From contig CAWGMT010000015.1 of assembly GCA_963823675.1 (NCBI GenBank), positions 62,001 through 126,000 on the forward strand: 64,000 bases of DNA, given 5' to 3'. Source of the DNA: CAWGMT01 sp963823675 (lineage in GTDB: Bacteria > Planctomycetota > Planctomycetia > Isosphaerales > Isosphaeraceae). A program made the position numbers and the translations under genes. Below, one piece after another: positions 1 to 10,862 of this stretch. Position 1 is the stretch's first letter, and every line of letters starts with the position of its first letter. The notes under the pieces are model-generated. The model saw only the letters and a list, made by a program, of their open reading frames with translations. It was not told where the DNA came from and did not search any database.

Positions 1-1
1 C

Positions 2-2226
2 GCGGCCGGCGCCGAGACGGTCACCGTCACCGACAAACCGGTCACCGGCTCGACCAAGAACTTTACTGCGGTCGAGGGCGAGAACACCGGCTTGTTCGTG
101 CTGGCGACCTTCGAGGACCCCGACACCCTGGCGAGCCTCTCCGACGTCAACGCCGCCCTCGCCGTCGGCGGCTGGGGCGACACGACTCCGGGCGTCCCGG
201 GCGTCCAGCTCGTGGTCCAGCAGACCGGCGTCGATCCGGCCAACGGCGATCCGATCTTCGAGGTCCTGGGCAGCCACACCTACGCCGAGGAGACACCCCT
301 GGGCATGCCCGATCCCCTCGGCGTCATCATCACCACTCTCGGTCATATGACGACCCCGCTTAACAGCCCCTCCGGCGGAGGGGTCAACGTCCTCGACGCC
401 GAGCTCACCGGCTCGGCCGGCACCGAGATCACCGGCGTCGAGGGAAGCCCGACGGGCACCGTCCTCTTGGGCAGCTTCGTCGACTCCAACCAGGCCGCCA
501 CCGTCGCCGACTTCACCGCAGGCGGCGGCACGGTGGTCGTCTCATGGGGCGACAGCTCGGTGCCAGAGACCCTGCCCGCCGGCGACCTCGCCACGATCGG
601 CACCCCCGACGGCGTTGCCTGGACCATCAGCGCCGCCCACACCTACACCGAGGAGGGGACCTACTCCTACACGGTCACTGTGACCGATGATGGCGGGGCG
701 TCCACGATCGTGGCCGGCTCGGCCATCATCGCCGATGCGCCGCTGTCGGCCGCGGGCCTCGTGCAGCCGGTCGTCGCCCAGGACGAGCCGACCATCTTTC
801 CGCTTCCGGTCTTCTCACCCCCCCTCTTCAACGGGCCTGTCGCCGTCTTCAGCGACGGCAATCCCCTACCACCAGCGGGCTCGTCTTCGATCGCCGACTT
901 CACGGCCGAGATCGACTGGGGCGACGGCACCCCGAAGGCATTCGGCACGATCGTGTCCACGAGTAACTCGGCGGCGACCTACGAGGTGACCGGGTCGCAC
1001 ACCTACGCTGATGCGGGGCCGACCGGAAAATACAATATCCAGGTCTTCGTCACCGACGACGGCGGCTCCGCCCTGACCATCGACAACACGGCGACCGTCA
1101 CCGACAACCCGATCACCGTCACAGGAATTCTCAATCCCAAGAGTGATAGCGGCCTGTCGACCGGCACTCCCGACACTACGAACGTCAACCAGCCCGATTT
1201 CTTCGGCACCGTCTTGGCGACCCTGCCCAACATGACGATGACACCCGAAGCCTATGCACACGTGATGCTCTTCGCGATGAATCTCGCCAACGGTGTCACC
1301 GTGCAAATCGGCACGGTCCAGGCCGGCAGCGACGGCTCGTGGAACATCAAGTCCCAGGTGGCGCTGACAGATGGCCATTACGAGATCATGGCAAACGCCA
1401 CGGACCAGTTCGGCGAAACGGCCGTGGTCGGCGACGTCATCACAGCCAACCTCTTGATCGACACCACCGGCCCGGTGATCGACGGTCTGTTCTTCAACCG
1501 GCTCAACGGCCAGGTTGACTACATCATCAAAGACCCGGTCAATCCCGACGGCAGTGCCCCCTCGGGAGTCTGGGTCAACACGCTGCTCGACTCGTCCAAC
1601 TACCTCTTGACCAAGGTGCACGCCAACAAGGCGTATCCCGGCAAGTGGATCGTGACCAACGTGACGGCAACCCCCGACCCGGCGATTCCGTTTGCCTATG
1701 ACGTCGCCGTGACCTTCAACAGCGGGGCCGTTATCCAGGGGGGCTTCTACCTGTTCACCATCCGCGATTCGAGCGACGGCAACTCGTCGGTGCAGGACCT
1801 CGCCGAGAACCATCTCGACGGCGAATTCTTCGGCTCGTTCCCCTCGGGCAACGGCATCAACGGCAGCGATTTCGTGGCCGAGCTTCAGGGGTATCACAAC
1901 AAGATCTTCGCCCCCCAGACCATCCTCGGGACCGCCTTCGCCGGCAATGGCGGCGACGGCGGCCCTCCGGTGGCGCCGGTGCACAGCGGCATCTTCGTGG
2001 CGGTGCTCCCCAGGGCGCCAGCCCGATTTTCTCGACAAGCACCAGCCCGTCCAATGGCGCCGACCCTCCCGCGCCCAAGCACAAGAAGGGCAAGGGCGAG
2101 ATCGTGATCAAGACCAAGAAGGGGCAATCGGTCAACTCCACCAGTCACGCCAAACCCAAGGCGCTGCTCGTCGGCAAGAGCCACCCCAAGGGGCCAACCA
2201 GCAACCATTGGGACGCGCAGGAATAA
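2..2226 (+). CDS. PKD/Ig-like domain surface protein, 5' partial, one frameshift
   Basis: The frame is open at the left edge, so the N-terminus lies outside the window. About 375 residues form at least three PKD/Ig-like units, each with an acidic strand (IDWGDGT) and a closing strand like YTVTVTDDGG. A bacterial Ig-like unit follows (LTDGHYEIMANATDQFG), then a further beta-rich domain to about residue 660. Such proteins are secreted or cell-surface and bind or space other molecules; no enzyme motif is seen. Near 2000 the reading frame must change by -1: the first frame ends at 2107 in an Arg/Pro-rich tail, while the -1 frame gives a Lys-rich tail (KHKKGKGEIVIKTKKGQS) to TAA at 2224-2226. A lost G near 2000 would explain it. 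Confidence 0.75.
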
Positions 2227-3085
2227 GTTTGCAATCCGCAGCGGGAGCGGCCGCCTCGGATCGGTCGGATCCAACGTCGAAAACGCCTTGCGTTTTCTTG
2301 CCGCTGTAACTTGGAAATGGGCCGGGGCTTGCTGCCGTAGCGGGCCTGTGGTTCTGGGGATGAAAAGACCGCCGTTTTCCACCATGATGGGCGAGGGCGA
2401 CAATCCACCCGTTCCGCAGACTCCACCCCGATAGTGTGGGCGACTGCCTTCGTGCATTTGGGGACTGGGCTATTGTGGTCTTGGTGCCTCGGTCCCGGCA
2501 CGGCCGACGAACGAGTGCACCTGTGCCGACTCCTGTTCCCGGGACACCATACCTATCTCCGACCTCGCGTCGAGGTGGAAATTCACGTCAGGAACCACCA
2601 ACTTGGGCGGATTCGGACCTGGCTATGTGCTCGGAGGCTTTGCCATGGGTCGGAGCGTGCTTCGTACCGTGGTAGCGGAACGGAATGCCGTAGCTTTCGC
2701 CGCGCTCCTCAAGTCCAGCCATCAATGCGGCTGCACTGCCACCGCAATGCTGTTACCACTTTCTTACCAGGGCAGGCAGTTCGGCAGGTTGCGATCAGAC
2801 GCAAGTCTATAGCACCGAAAGTGGAACTTGCACCCACACCCACTTTACGGGGACCGGGTTTTGAGTCCGGTACGTCTGCCATCAGTCTGGTCTTGGGGGG
2901 AGATTGGAATGACGTAGATTTCAGGGATTTGTCAGGTGTTTACGATAGCCCCCGACGTCGATTGCACTGTAGCCGGGTTGGGCTGGCATGGGCAACATGT
3001 GCAGAAGAATTGCAGAAGGCCTGCGACAACGCTCGACTTCCGGGCGTTCGTCCCGTCGGTCGGCAGATCGCGAGATTTTCGCTGA
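2227..3085. other. Region without an intact gene
   Basis: I see no convincing gene here. Open frames on both strands have coding-unlike composition and no ribosome binding site. The only recognisable item is the tRNA-Leu remnant at 2811-2880. Confidence 0.6.
2811..2880 (-). pseudogene. tRNA-Leu(CAA) 3'-half remnant
   Basis: Read on the minus strand, this has a D-loop end GGCAGACG, an anticodon arm with loop CTCAAAA (anticodon CAA) and 3' strand CCCGG, a variable arm, a T-arm of form GTGGG-loop-TCCAC, and an acceptor-like TTTCGGT. The T-loop reads TGCAAGT rather than TTCRANT. No matching 5' acceptor and D-arm precede it. It is therefore a degenerate 3' half, not a working tRNA. A related half lies at 21601-21669. 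Confidence 0.55.
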
Positions 3086-4731
3086 TCAATCCGGATCACC
3101 CACCAGCACGAACGCGGCCCAGAAGTAGGGGTGGTCATACGGCCGTATTCCACTTGATTTGGGTGAAGTCGCCGAACCGGGCGACGTGGCGACCCCAACC
3201 TTCGCCAGCGGCCGTACGTCGCCACGCTGAAGGGCGGCGAGTTCGCCGTCGAGCTGGTCCACGGTCAAGCTTCGGAGCCAATGCTTCGCTTCTTGCAACG
3301 CCTCGGCTTTGGGCATCGCCTTCGAGAGCCCCCCTCGCTTGCCCAGCAAGTTCTGGGAGAACCAGGTCATCAAGAGCGATGTGGCCTTGTCGTCCACCCG
3401 ACACAGCGACAGGCACACGCTGCGTGCGCCGGACATCAACGGCGCTTGGGTGAATCCCACGAAGCCCTCGCCGCCCGCATCACGGCCCAGGGCCGTCTCG
3501 CAGGCCGAGAGCGTGACCAGCTCGGCCTTCAGGTCCCAATCGTGCTGGATCTCGCGGACCAGGAGCCGGCCGTCGAAGACCGGCTTGTTGTTCAAAGCCT
3601 GTTCCAGCGGGTCGGGCAGACCGATCTGGGTCAGGATCACCGCCGAGCGGGTGGGCGTTTTTTCGTCGATCACGCCGTGCGTCGCCAGGTGGATGAACCC
3701 ATATCGGCCCAGCTCCCCCGAGGCGGCCAGGCGGTACAGCTCGGGCTCACTCGCATCGCCCTCCAGCATGGTTCGGGTGGGCCTGTCGTCGGCCTGGAGG
3801 AGCCGGGCGAGGGCCTCGACGTCGTGGCGGGGGCTGGCCCAAAGGGGCGGGCTGCTCGAAGGCCGGATCGCCCAGGGCCAAGAGGCCGGCATGGCGGTCT
3901 GGCCGGGGCTGTTCTCGCAGGTATTTGAAGACGGTGCCGGAGGGAGCATAGCTCACCGCGCGGGTGTCGTCATCGGCCAGGAGCGCCTCGATGGGGATTC
4001 CCGCCATGGCCCGGGAATGCAGGACGATCAGCCGCCGGGCCACCGGCAGGCCGTCGATTGCCGGGAGCGTGGCGACCTGGCCCGCCAGAGCGCCATCGTC
4101 CTGGAGCAGTTGGGACTGAAACTCGCCCTAAGCGATGCTGGCCAGCGCCCGCTGGCGCTTCAATTCTTCGAACCGCTTCGCCCGCTCGGCCTGGTCAAGA
4201 TCCTTGGGGCTTGTTTCCACCAGCTTGGTTTGCCGCCACGCTGTTGTAGCTTCCGGCGGTGCGGGGGTGGTCATCGCCGAGGCGTCGGCGGTAGATCTCC
4301 AGCGCCTTCTCGTAGAGGGGTTGGGCCGCCGCGTACTTCCCCTGCTGCGAGAGGATCTCCGCTTGTGCATTGAGGGTGTTGGCCGATTGATAGGCGACGC
4401 GGTCGTCCTTCGACATCGGGGCTACGCGGCGCTAGGTCTTGAGGAGCCACTCCACGTTCACCGTTTCGAAGTGCTTCGGCCCCTGGACCTTCGTCCGCAA
4501 AGCGACAAGTTCGTGAGCTCGCACGATCGCCTCGTCCCAGCGATCAGCCTTCAGGGCCTTGTCGATCTGCTCATCCAGTTGCTTGGCTCGTTTCTCGTCC
4601 TCGCCGCTCAGCTTGATCAGTCCCGGCGCGGTCGGTTTGTCGGTCGGCGGTTTGGATGCTTGGCCCGACGCTGCCGACCCGACTAAGAACACCAGCAGCG
4701 TGAGCGCCGTTGCTCTGAACGTGTTGACCAT
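3086..4731 (-). pseudogene. TPR-CHAT protease-like gene, decayed
   Basis: The intact protein would be a TPR-CHAT protein, whose CHAT domain is a caspase-like cysteine protease fold. The start at 4731 follows AGAGG and gives a signal-like N-terminus (MVNTFRATALTLLVFLVGSA). A TPR stretch follows (GKYAAAQPLYEKALEIYRR). The CHAT part keeps both catalytic motifs, His in FIHLATHG and Cys in LSACETALG. The gene is broken by two in-frame TAG codons (4432-4434 and 4128-4130) and at least two frame changes (about 4250 and 3850). The segment between the TPR part and LIVLHSRAMAGIP is much shorter than I expect for the family, so part is probably deleted. With two nonsense codons this is decay, not only sequencing error. 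Confidence 0.8.
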
Positions 4732-4842
4732 GATGTGCCTCTGAAAGAGCGTCAACCAGATTGCCCCGTCAACCTTCAGACATGATAATCGGGCGTTCAA
4801 CCTCGGTCAAAACGATGGACCTGGATCAACATCGGAACGGAA

Positions 4843-5292
4843 ATGGCCGCCAACCGGCCAAGAGAAGTGCGCCGCCCTGCGAGGTTCGCCGTCGTCCTTA
4901 CCCTGCTGGCCGCCCTAAAGACTGCAACGCCAGCCTGGGCATGGGGACGGCTTGGTCACCGCGTCATCGCCCGGCTGGCCGAGCAGCACATGACGCCCGA
5001 GGCGAAGGCCGCGGTGGCTGTCCTGCTCGAACCCGGCGAGTCGATGGCGGACGCCTCGCTTTGGGCGAACGAGAACCGTGGCCGGCTGCCCAAGACGGCC
5101 CCTTGGCACTACGTCGATGTTCCACTGGATGAGCCCAAGTACCACGCCAACTTCAGCGGCGACGTTTCCTCGATGGGTTGTGTCGTGGACACGGAAGCTA
5201 GGACAGACAATGCGGAGTTGACTACGCCTACGAAGCTCGGTGGATTGAGCACACTGGGTGGATCGATCGAGGAGGAGAGGAGAGACCCTTGA
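4843..5292 (+). pseudogene. S1/P1 nuclease, truncated 3'
   Basis: After a signal peptide ending in PAWA the sequence begins WGRLGHRVIARLAEQHM, which matches the mature N-terminus of S1/P1 zinc nucleases, where the first Trp and the His of GH bind zinc. A later HYVDVPL supplies another His. The usual Asp of the WAD motif reads Asn here (SLWANEN). Similarity stops after GCVVD near 5190, and the last 30 codons look unrelated, so two thirds of the usual 250-300 residue enzyme is missing. I read it as a truncated remnant; an exported protein of unknown use is the alternative. Confidence 0.7.
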
Positions 5293-5873
5293 CGACTGCC
5301 AGAGCGCATTGAGTAGACCCCTCGGTTACTGGTACCATTGCATCAGGCGCTGTGTCCGGTGGGCGTTCTTACTCGGCGAGCGGCCCGATGACCGTAACGG
5401 CTCGGTTTCCTGAGCCGTTCGGGAGCGACGATCCCGAAAGCGAGCTCCCTGGCGGTCGGGGTTCCGGCGACACCATATTCCGTTATGAGTGGAGTTGGGT
5501 ATCGTGTGCCCGGAACTCGCCCGGCGGCATGTCCTCTCCGCTTCCGTCGCGCTTGCCCGAAGCGATCGATTCGCTGATAATCGAACATGACGGTAAAACG
5601 ATGAGCCCGGTGAGACGGGAGTGGATGCACCTGGCTCGCCACTCAGTCAGCATAGCAGCTCATCGAGCTACTCGATCCAGCCCAGATCCTGCGATCCTTC
5701 CCCGCCCGACCGGCGACTCCCGCCAAGGGCAGCCGGCGCGAACGGTTTCGCATCACACGCGCGATCCGACACGATTTTCGATTAGAATCAGGGTTCGATC
5801 ATCCGCACGAAAACCGGGCGACTCGCGCTGGCGGGAGACCCTGGCACGTGACCGATCTCCCTCGGAGTATTCC
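5293..5873. other. Region without a recognised gene
   Basis: This 581-base stretch separates the nuclease remnant from the kinase gene. Frames are open but lack protein-like composition. No repeat or RNA was recognised. The kinase promoter is presumably at its right end. Confidence 0.5.
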
Positions 5874-8800
5874 ATGGCCGCTGCCGATCGCGATTTGCTC
5901 TTCGGATTGCTCGCCCTCAAGACCGGCCTGATCGACCAGAACCAGCTCGCCGACGGCGTTCGGGCCTGGTCCGCTGACAAGGCACGGACGCTGGCCGACC
6001 ACCTCGTCTCCCTGGGGCACCTCACCGATAGGCAGCGCCCGGCTGTCGAGGCGATCGCCACGATCCACGTGGAGGCCCACGACGGGAGCAGCGAACGGAG
6101 CCTCGCCGCCATCGCCGCCGGTTCCTCCACCCGCGCGATGCTCGCCACGGTGGTCGACCCCGAGATCGAGCGCACGCTCGACCATATCGGCTCTGGTTCC
6201 GAGGGCGACTGCGACGGGACCGCCAGCTTCGTCGTCGGGACGCCAACCTCGAGCGGCCAGCGGTTCCGCGTGCTCCGGCCCCACGCCCGCGGCGGACTGG
6301 GCGCCGTCCACGTCGCGCTCGATCAAGAGCTGCACCGCGAGGTGGCACTCAAGCAGCTCCTCGACAAGCACGCCGACGACCCCATCAGCCGCGCCCGCTT
6401 CCTGCTCGAGGCCGAGGTCACCGGCGGACTCGAGCACCCGGGGATCGTCCCGGTCTACGGCCTGGGCACCTACTCCGATGGCCGGCCCTACTACGCCATG
6501 CGGTTCATCAAGGGTGATTCGCTCAAGGACGCGATCGAACACTTTCACGGCGAGCCCGGTCGCAGAGCGCAGGAGTCAGTCACCTGGCGAGCCCGGTCGC
6601 GAGCGCCGGGAGTCATTCCACTGGCGAGCCCGGTCGCAAGAGCGCCGGAGTCATCGGCCGGCGAGCCCGGTCGCGTCAGCGCCGGGAGTCGATCGCCGAA
6701 AACTCGGGGCACTGACGCAACCCCGCTCGCGTTTCGCAAATTGTTGCGCCGGTTCCTCGACGTCTGCAACGCCATCGAGTACGCGCACAGCCGCGGCGTA
6801 CTCCACCGCGACATCAAGCCCGCCAACATCATCGTCGGCAAGCACGGCGAGACGCTGGTGGTCGACTGGGGGCTGGCCAAGGCGACGGGTCGGGCCGATC
6901 CCGGGGCGGACGCGGGCGAGCAGTCACTGGTCCCCAGCTCGGCCAGCGGCTCCGCCGAGACGCTCCCCGGCCGCGCGCTGGGGACGCCCAGCTTCATGAG
7001 TCCCGAGCAGGCCGAGGGCGACCTGGAAAACCTCGGCCCGCGGTCGGACGTCTACAGCCTGGGTGCCACGCTGTACTTCCTTTTGACCGGCCGGCCCCCG
7101 GTGGACGGGGGACTCTCGGCGAAGTGCTCAGCGCCGTCAAGCAGGGCCAGTTCCCGCCACCGCGCCGGCACGACCCGACGATCGACCCGGCGCTCGAGGC
7201 GGTCTGCCTCAAGGCAATGGCGCTGAAACCGGACGCGCGATACGCCTCGCCCAAGGCGCTGGCCGAGGACATCGAGCGCTGGATGGCCGACGAGCCGGTT
7301 TCGGCGTGGCGCGAGCCGCTGTCGCGGCGGGCGCGGCGTTGGGCAAAGCGGAACCGGACGGCGGTCACCGCGGCGGCGGTGGCGCTTTTGGCCGGGGTGG
7401 TGGGTTTGTCGGTGGTGCTGGTCGTGCAGACCCAGGCCAAGACCGAGATCGCCCAGGCGCTCGGCCGCGAGACGAGCTCCAACAAAGCCCTGGCCGCCGC
7501 CAACTTTGAGCTGAGCCGCTCCCGGGCCGCCGTGCAGGCACAGTACGAGCTGGCCGCCCTGGCGATCAAGACGTTCCACACGGGCGTCAGTGAGGACTTC
7601 CTGCTCAAGGAGGAAAAGTTCAAGGAGCTGCGCGACCGGCTCTTGAAGTCCGCGTCCGACTTCTACGGCAAGCTCTCGGCCCTGCTCGGCAAGGAGACGG
7701 ACACGGCTTCGCGTCGGGCGCTGGCGGCGGCGAATTTCGAGCTGGCCGGCCTCACCGCGAAGGTAGGGCGCAACGCCGACGCACTCGCCGCGCACCGCTC
7801 GGTGCTCGCGGCGCGCCGCGAGCTCGCCGCCCTGCCCGGGGCCGGGGCCGCGGCAGAGGCCGATGTCGGCCGCAGCCTGACGGAAGTCGCCGGGCTCCTC
7901 GAGTCGGCCGGCAAGACCGACCTTGCACTGGACGCTTACCGGGAGGCCGAAGGGTTGCTCTCCAGGGAGGCGTCGAGCTCGCCAGAGGCCCGCGCCGCGC
8001 TGGCGGCCTGCCGGTCGCGGATGGGGGGCTTTCTGACCTCGATCGGCAAGAATGACGAGGCGCTGGCCGCTTACCGACTCGCGCGATCCGACCAGGAGGA
8101 GCTGGCCGCGGCCCCCGACGCCTCGCCGCAGGCCCGCCGGGAACTGGCCGATACGGTCAACCGCATCGGCCGCCTGCTGGCGAACACCGGCCGGCCCCGC
8201 GAGGCGACCGACGAGTACCGGACCGCCCTGAGGATCCGCAAGAAGCTCGCGGACGACGACCCCGCCGACTCCGAATTCCGCAACGCACTGGCGGCCAGCC
8301 ATAACAACCTTGGCATCCTGCTGTTCAAGTCGGGCCGGCCGAAGGAGGCCGAGTCGGAGTACCGCACGGCCCTGGCGATCCGCGAACAGCTTGCCCATGA
8401 CAACCCCGCCGTAAGTGAGTTCCGCATGCAACTGCAAGCCAGCCACTTCAACCTCGGCAACCTGCTCAGGCAGACGGGCCGGCTGAAGGAGGCCGAGGGC
8501 GACTTCCGCTCGGCCCTGGCGATCGAGCGGGAACTGGCCGATGACAACCCAACGGTACCCGAATTCCGCAGACTTCTGGCGATCAACCATCACCATCTCG
8601 GCACCGTGCTGAGGGAAATGGGCCAGCCCCGGCAGGCGGAGCTCGAGTATCGCGCAGGCCCAGTCGATCCTGCGGGACCTCGTGGCGACCAACCCCGCCG
8701 TCACGACGTATCGCAGCGAGCTCGCGTCCACCTGCACTGACTTCGGCGTCCTGCTGGCAGAGTCGGGCCGGACTCGTGAGGCGGAGGCCCAGTTCCGCGC

Positions 8801-9689
8801 GGGAATCGCGAACGAGCGAGAACTGGCCGAGGCCAACAGCACGGTCACCGAGTTTCGCGAGCGCCTGGCGACCGGCCACGTCAACCTCGGCGAATTGCTC
8901 TCCGAGACGGGGCGGACGTCGGAGTCGGAGCCGGAGTACGGCGCGGCGCAGGCGATCTTCCGAGGATTGGCCGAGGCCAACCCAGCCGTCACCTACTACC
9001 GCTTCGGCCTGGCGTATACCCATATTCGCCGCGGCCTCCTGCTATCGCAGGCAGGGCGGTCGTCGGAGGCCGAGTCCGAGGATCGCTCCGCGGCGGCGAT
9101 CTATCGAGAGTTGGCCGGCCGCAGCCCCAAAGTCCCCTCCTACAGCGATGGCCTCGCCTCGGCACTGACCAACCTGGGCGATGTCCTCCGCCTCCGCGGA
9201 CGGATGGCCGAGGCCCGCGACGCTTACGACCAGGCGATCGCCCTGCGCGAGCGGCTGGTCGCGGAGCACCCGAAGACTCCGAGTTACCGCAGCAAACTGG
9301 CGGGCTCGTTGCGGCGCCGCGGGCTGGCTCGGCGCGACCTCGGCCATCCTGCCGGGGCGGCGGCCGACGTCCGCCGGGTGCTTGAGATCTTCGACGGGCT
9401 GCCGACGCGGTCGCGGGAGGAGTGGTACGAGACGGCCTGCTGCCACGCCGCGATGGCCGGCCTGGCGGCGACGGCGGGATCGGGGGTTTCGGCCTCTCAA
9501 GCGGCGAGCGAGTCCGACGCGGCCATCGCCCTGCTCAAGAAGGCCGTCGGCCTGGGCTACCGGCACGCCGACGCCGTGCGCACCGAGCCGGCCCTCGACC
9601 CGCTCCGCAAACGTGCCGACTTCCGCCTGTTGATGATGGACCTGGCCATCCCGGCCGAGCCGTTCGCGTCGCCGACGCCGGCACCGTGA
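5874..9689 (+). CDS. Ser/Thr protein kinase-TPR membrane protein, two frameshifts
   Basis: A Hanks-type kinase with a single membrane segment and a long TPR region. The ATG at 5874 starts a helical N-terminal segment of about 120 residues. The kinase domain follows with gly-rich loop ARGGLGAVHVA, VALKQL lysine, HRDIKPANI near residue 311, DWGLAK (DWG in place of DFG) and GTPSFMSPEQA. An insertion of about 50 residues (225-274) is coded by 37-bp repeats. A hydrophobic segment (VTAAAVALLAGVVGLSVVLV) precedes tandem TPRs of the NLGxLLxxxGRxxEAExxYRxAL type. Two frame changes are needed: -1 near 7113 (VDGG to GEVLSAVKQG) and +1 near 8653 (EY to AQSILRDL). Kinase outside, TPR beyond the membrane: likely a signalling scaffold. 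Confidence 0.85.
6549..6696 (+). repeat. 37-bp tandem repeat, four units, inside the kinase domain
   Basis: The core GGCGAGCCCGGTCGC recurs at 6549, 6586, 6623 and 6660, exactly 37 bases apart. Each unit continues with an AGCGCC/GGGAGTC-like segment that can pair with CCCGGTCGC, so each unit may form a hairpin. Because 37 is not a multiple of three, successive units are read in different frames yet no stop arises. Confidence 0.85.
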
Positions 9690-9856
9690 AGCCGATGGAA
9701 CGCCTGCGTTTCGCCGAGGCGATGCCGATGCGCCGGAGTTTCCCTCGCCCCGACCGGGAGAGGGTGCCCGAAGGGCGGGTGAGGGGCCCGCTGGCGACGC
9801 GCGATCGAGATCATCCCGCGGCACGTGGATACAACGAGTGGCCGAAGAACGATGTG

Positions 9857-10006
9857 CTACTTGGCCCTTTCCTCCGCCAACCAAAGCCGCGCTTCTAGAC
9901 GATACCATTCGGCATCGAGCCGGGTCCGCGGCGGTATCAGATCCCTGGAAACCCCGCCGACCGCCTTCTCCAGTTCCGTGATTCGCTTGAGGTGCGCCTC
10001 CAGAGG
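9857..10006 (-). pseudogene. Fragment of a helical C-terminal domain
   Basis: On the minus strand, directly after the TGA of the next gene, about 49 codons read LEAHLKRITELEKAV followed by RLDAEWYRLEARLWLAEERAK and TAG. The amphipathic pattern resembles the ends of planctomycete helical proteins I have seen, but I cannot name the family. It has no start codon of its own, so it looks like a gene tail left by a rearrangement. Confidence 0.4.
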
Positions 10007-10426
10007 TCACAAGCACTCATATCGTTCATCCTCGTCATCGATGTAGAGCAACGATGCATTCCGCCACTCCGCAGATTCCTGCACCAGACGGTACTCGTAG
10101 ACCGAAACGAAATCGTATAGGCCCGTGTGCCGGGTTCGGACCGTCGCCTCGCGCCCGGATAGGGTCACCGACTCGATCGTCTCATGGTCCGGGTGGTGCA
10201 TCGGATCGTCGCCGAACGAGATCCCCTGCGGCGTGACCGAGGCGGCGCAGAACTGGGAGACCAACTCGCCGTACTCGGCCCACGCGGCGGCCATCGATTC
10301 CTGCTCAGCCGCGGCGTTGTGGCGTGCTGCCTTGCTGCGTTCGTTCGCCCTGGTGTTCCATACGTGATAAGCGGCGATGAAGGCCCTCACGGTCTGGTCT
10401 GGAGTATTCACAATGGCCCCAAACAA
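10007..10426 (-). CDS. NTF2-fold immunity-like protein
   Basis: A 139-residue protein with an N-terminal helix pair (TVRAFIAAYHVWNTRA) and a C-terminal beta part (LYDFVSVYEYRLVQESAEW, then SLLYIDDEDERYECL). This layout matches NTF2-fold immunity proteins, which neutralise polymorphic toxins by binding them in the cytoplasm. The start is uncertain: TTG at 10426 or GTG at 10411, neither with a strong ribosome binding site. No cognate toxin is visible nearby, so it may be an orphan. It could also be another NTF2-like protein. Confidence 0.65.
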   Translation of the reverse strand: MFGAIVNTPDQTVRAFIAAYHVWNTRANERSKAARHNAAAEQESMAAAWAEYGELVSQFCAASVTPQGISFGDDPMHHPDHETIESVTLSGREATVRTRHTGLYDFVSVYEYRLVQESAEWRNASLLYIDDEDERYECL

Positions 10427-10547
10427 GAAGTCGCCCGGATCATGAGCGTATGATTCTTGGGCATGCTACAGACCTGCCCCAACAGCAAAACACGGATGGC
10501 ATCGAGGTGTCCATCGAATGACCCGATCGGCCTCCTCGGCACCATTC

Positions 10548-10862
10548 TCAGACGGCCGAGCGTCCTGGCTCGGTGGCCCGGGGCGCACCGGCAAACGTCG
10601 GGCTTCCAGAGAGGGATGCGGCCTCGTGGGTCTGGTGGAGTGCCGCGTCGGGGGAGCCTTCGAGCCGGGCGAGTAACTCTGCCTTGTGACGGTACAGGAT
10701 GGCGACAATTTCATCGTCTTCAAGATAGCCGAGGCCGCGGCCAAGATGCGCTTCGCCGAGGAACCCGAGATGCGCAACCAACTGGCCGAATCGCACGTCC
10801 GGCGACATTGCCCACACCTCGGCGAGAACAGCCAAAGCCTCACGCTGCAACTCTGACGTCAT
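10548..10862 (-). CDS. Small helical protein, partner of the ParB-like gene
   Basis: A 104-residue protein that I do not recognise by name. The first 70 residues are regular and helical (ELQREALAVLAEVWAMSP, GQLVAHLGFLGEAHLGRG, then YLEDDEIVAILYRHKAELLA). The tail is Ala/Ser/Pro-rich and may be disordered. Its ATG overlaps the TGA of the ParB-like gene by four bases (ATGA, 10859-10862), so the two are translationally coupled and probably act together. Confidence 0.7.
   Translation of the reverse strand: MTSELQREALAVLAEVWAMSPDVRFGQLVAHLGFLGEAHLGRGLGYLEDDEIVAILYRHKAELLARLEGSPDAALHQTHEAASLSGSPTFAGAPRATEPGRSAV

Noticed and set aside
866..2038. A 390-codon minus-strand frame across the PKD protein
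   Set aside because: Composition is antisense-like (Val/Gly/Asp/His-rich) and the plus strand has clear Ig-like units.
2434..3453. A 339-codon plus-strand frame
   Set aside because: It crosses the tRNA remnant and the CHAT pseudogene, is Arg/Pro/Ser-rich, and has no ribosome binding site or domain.
6549..6696. A CRISPR-like array of 37-bp units
   Set aside because: The copies form a continuous tandem repeat inside a coding region; there are no distinct spacers.
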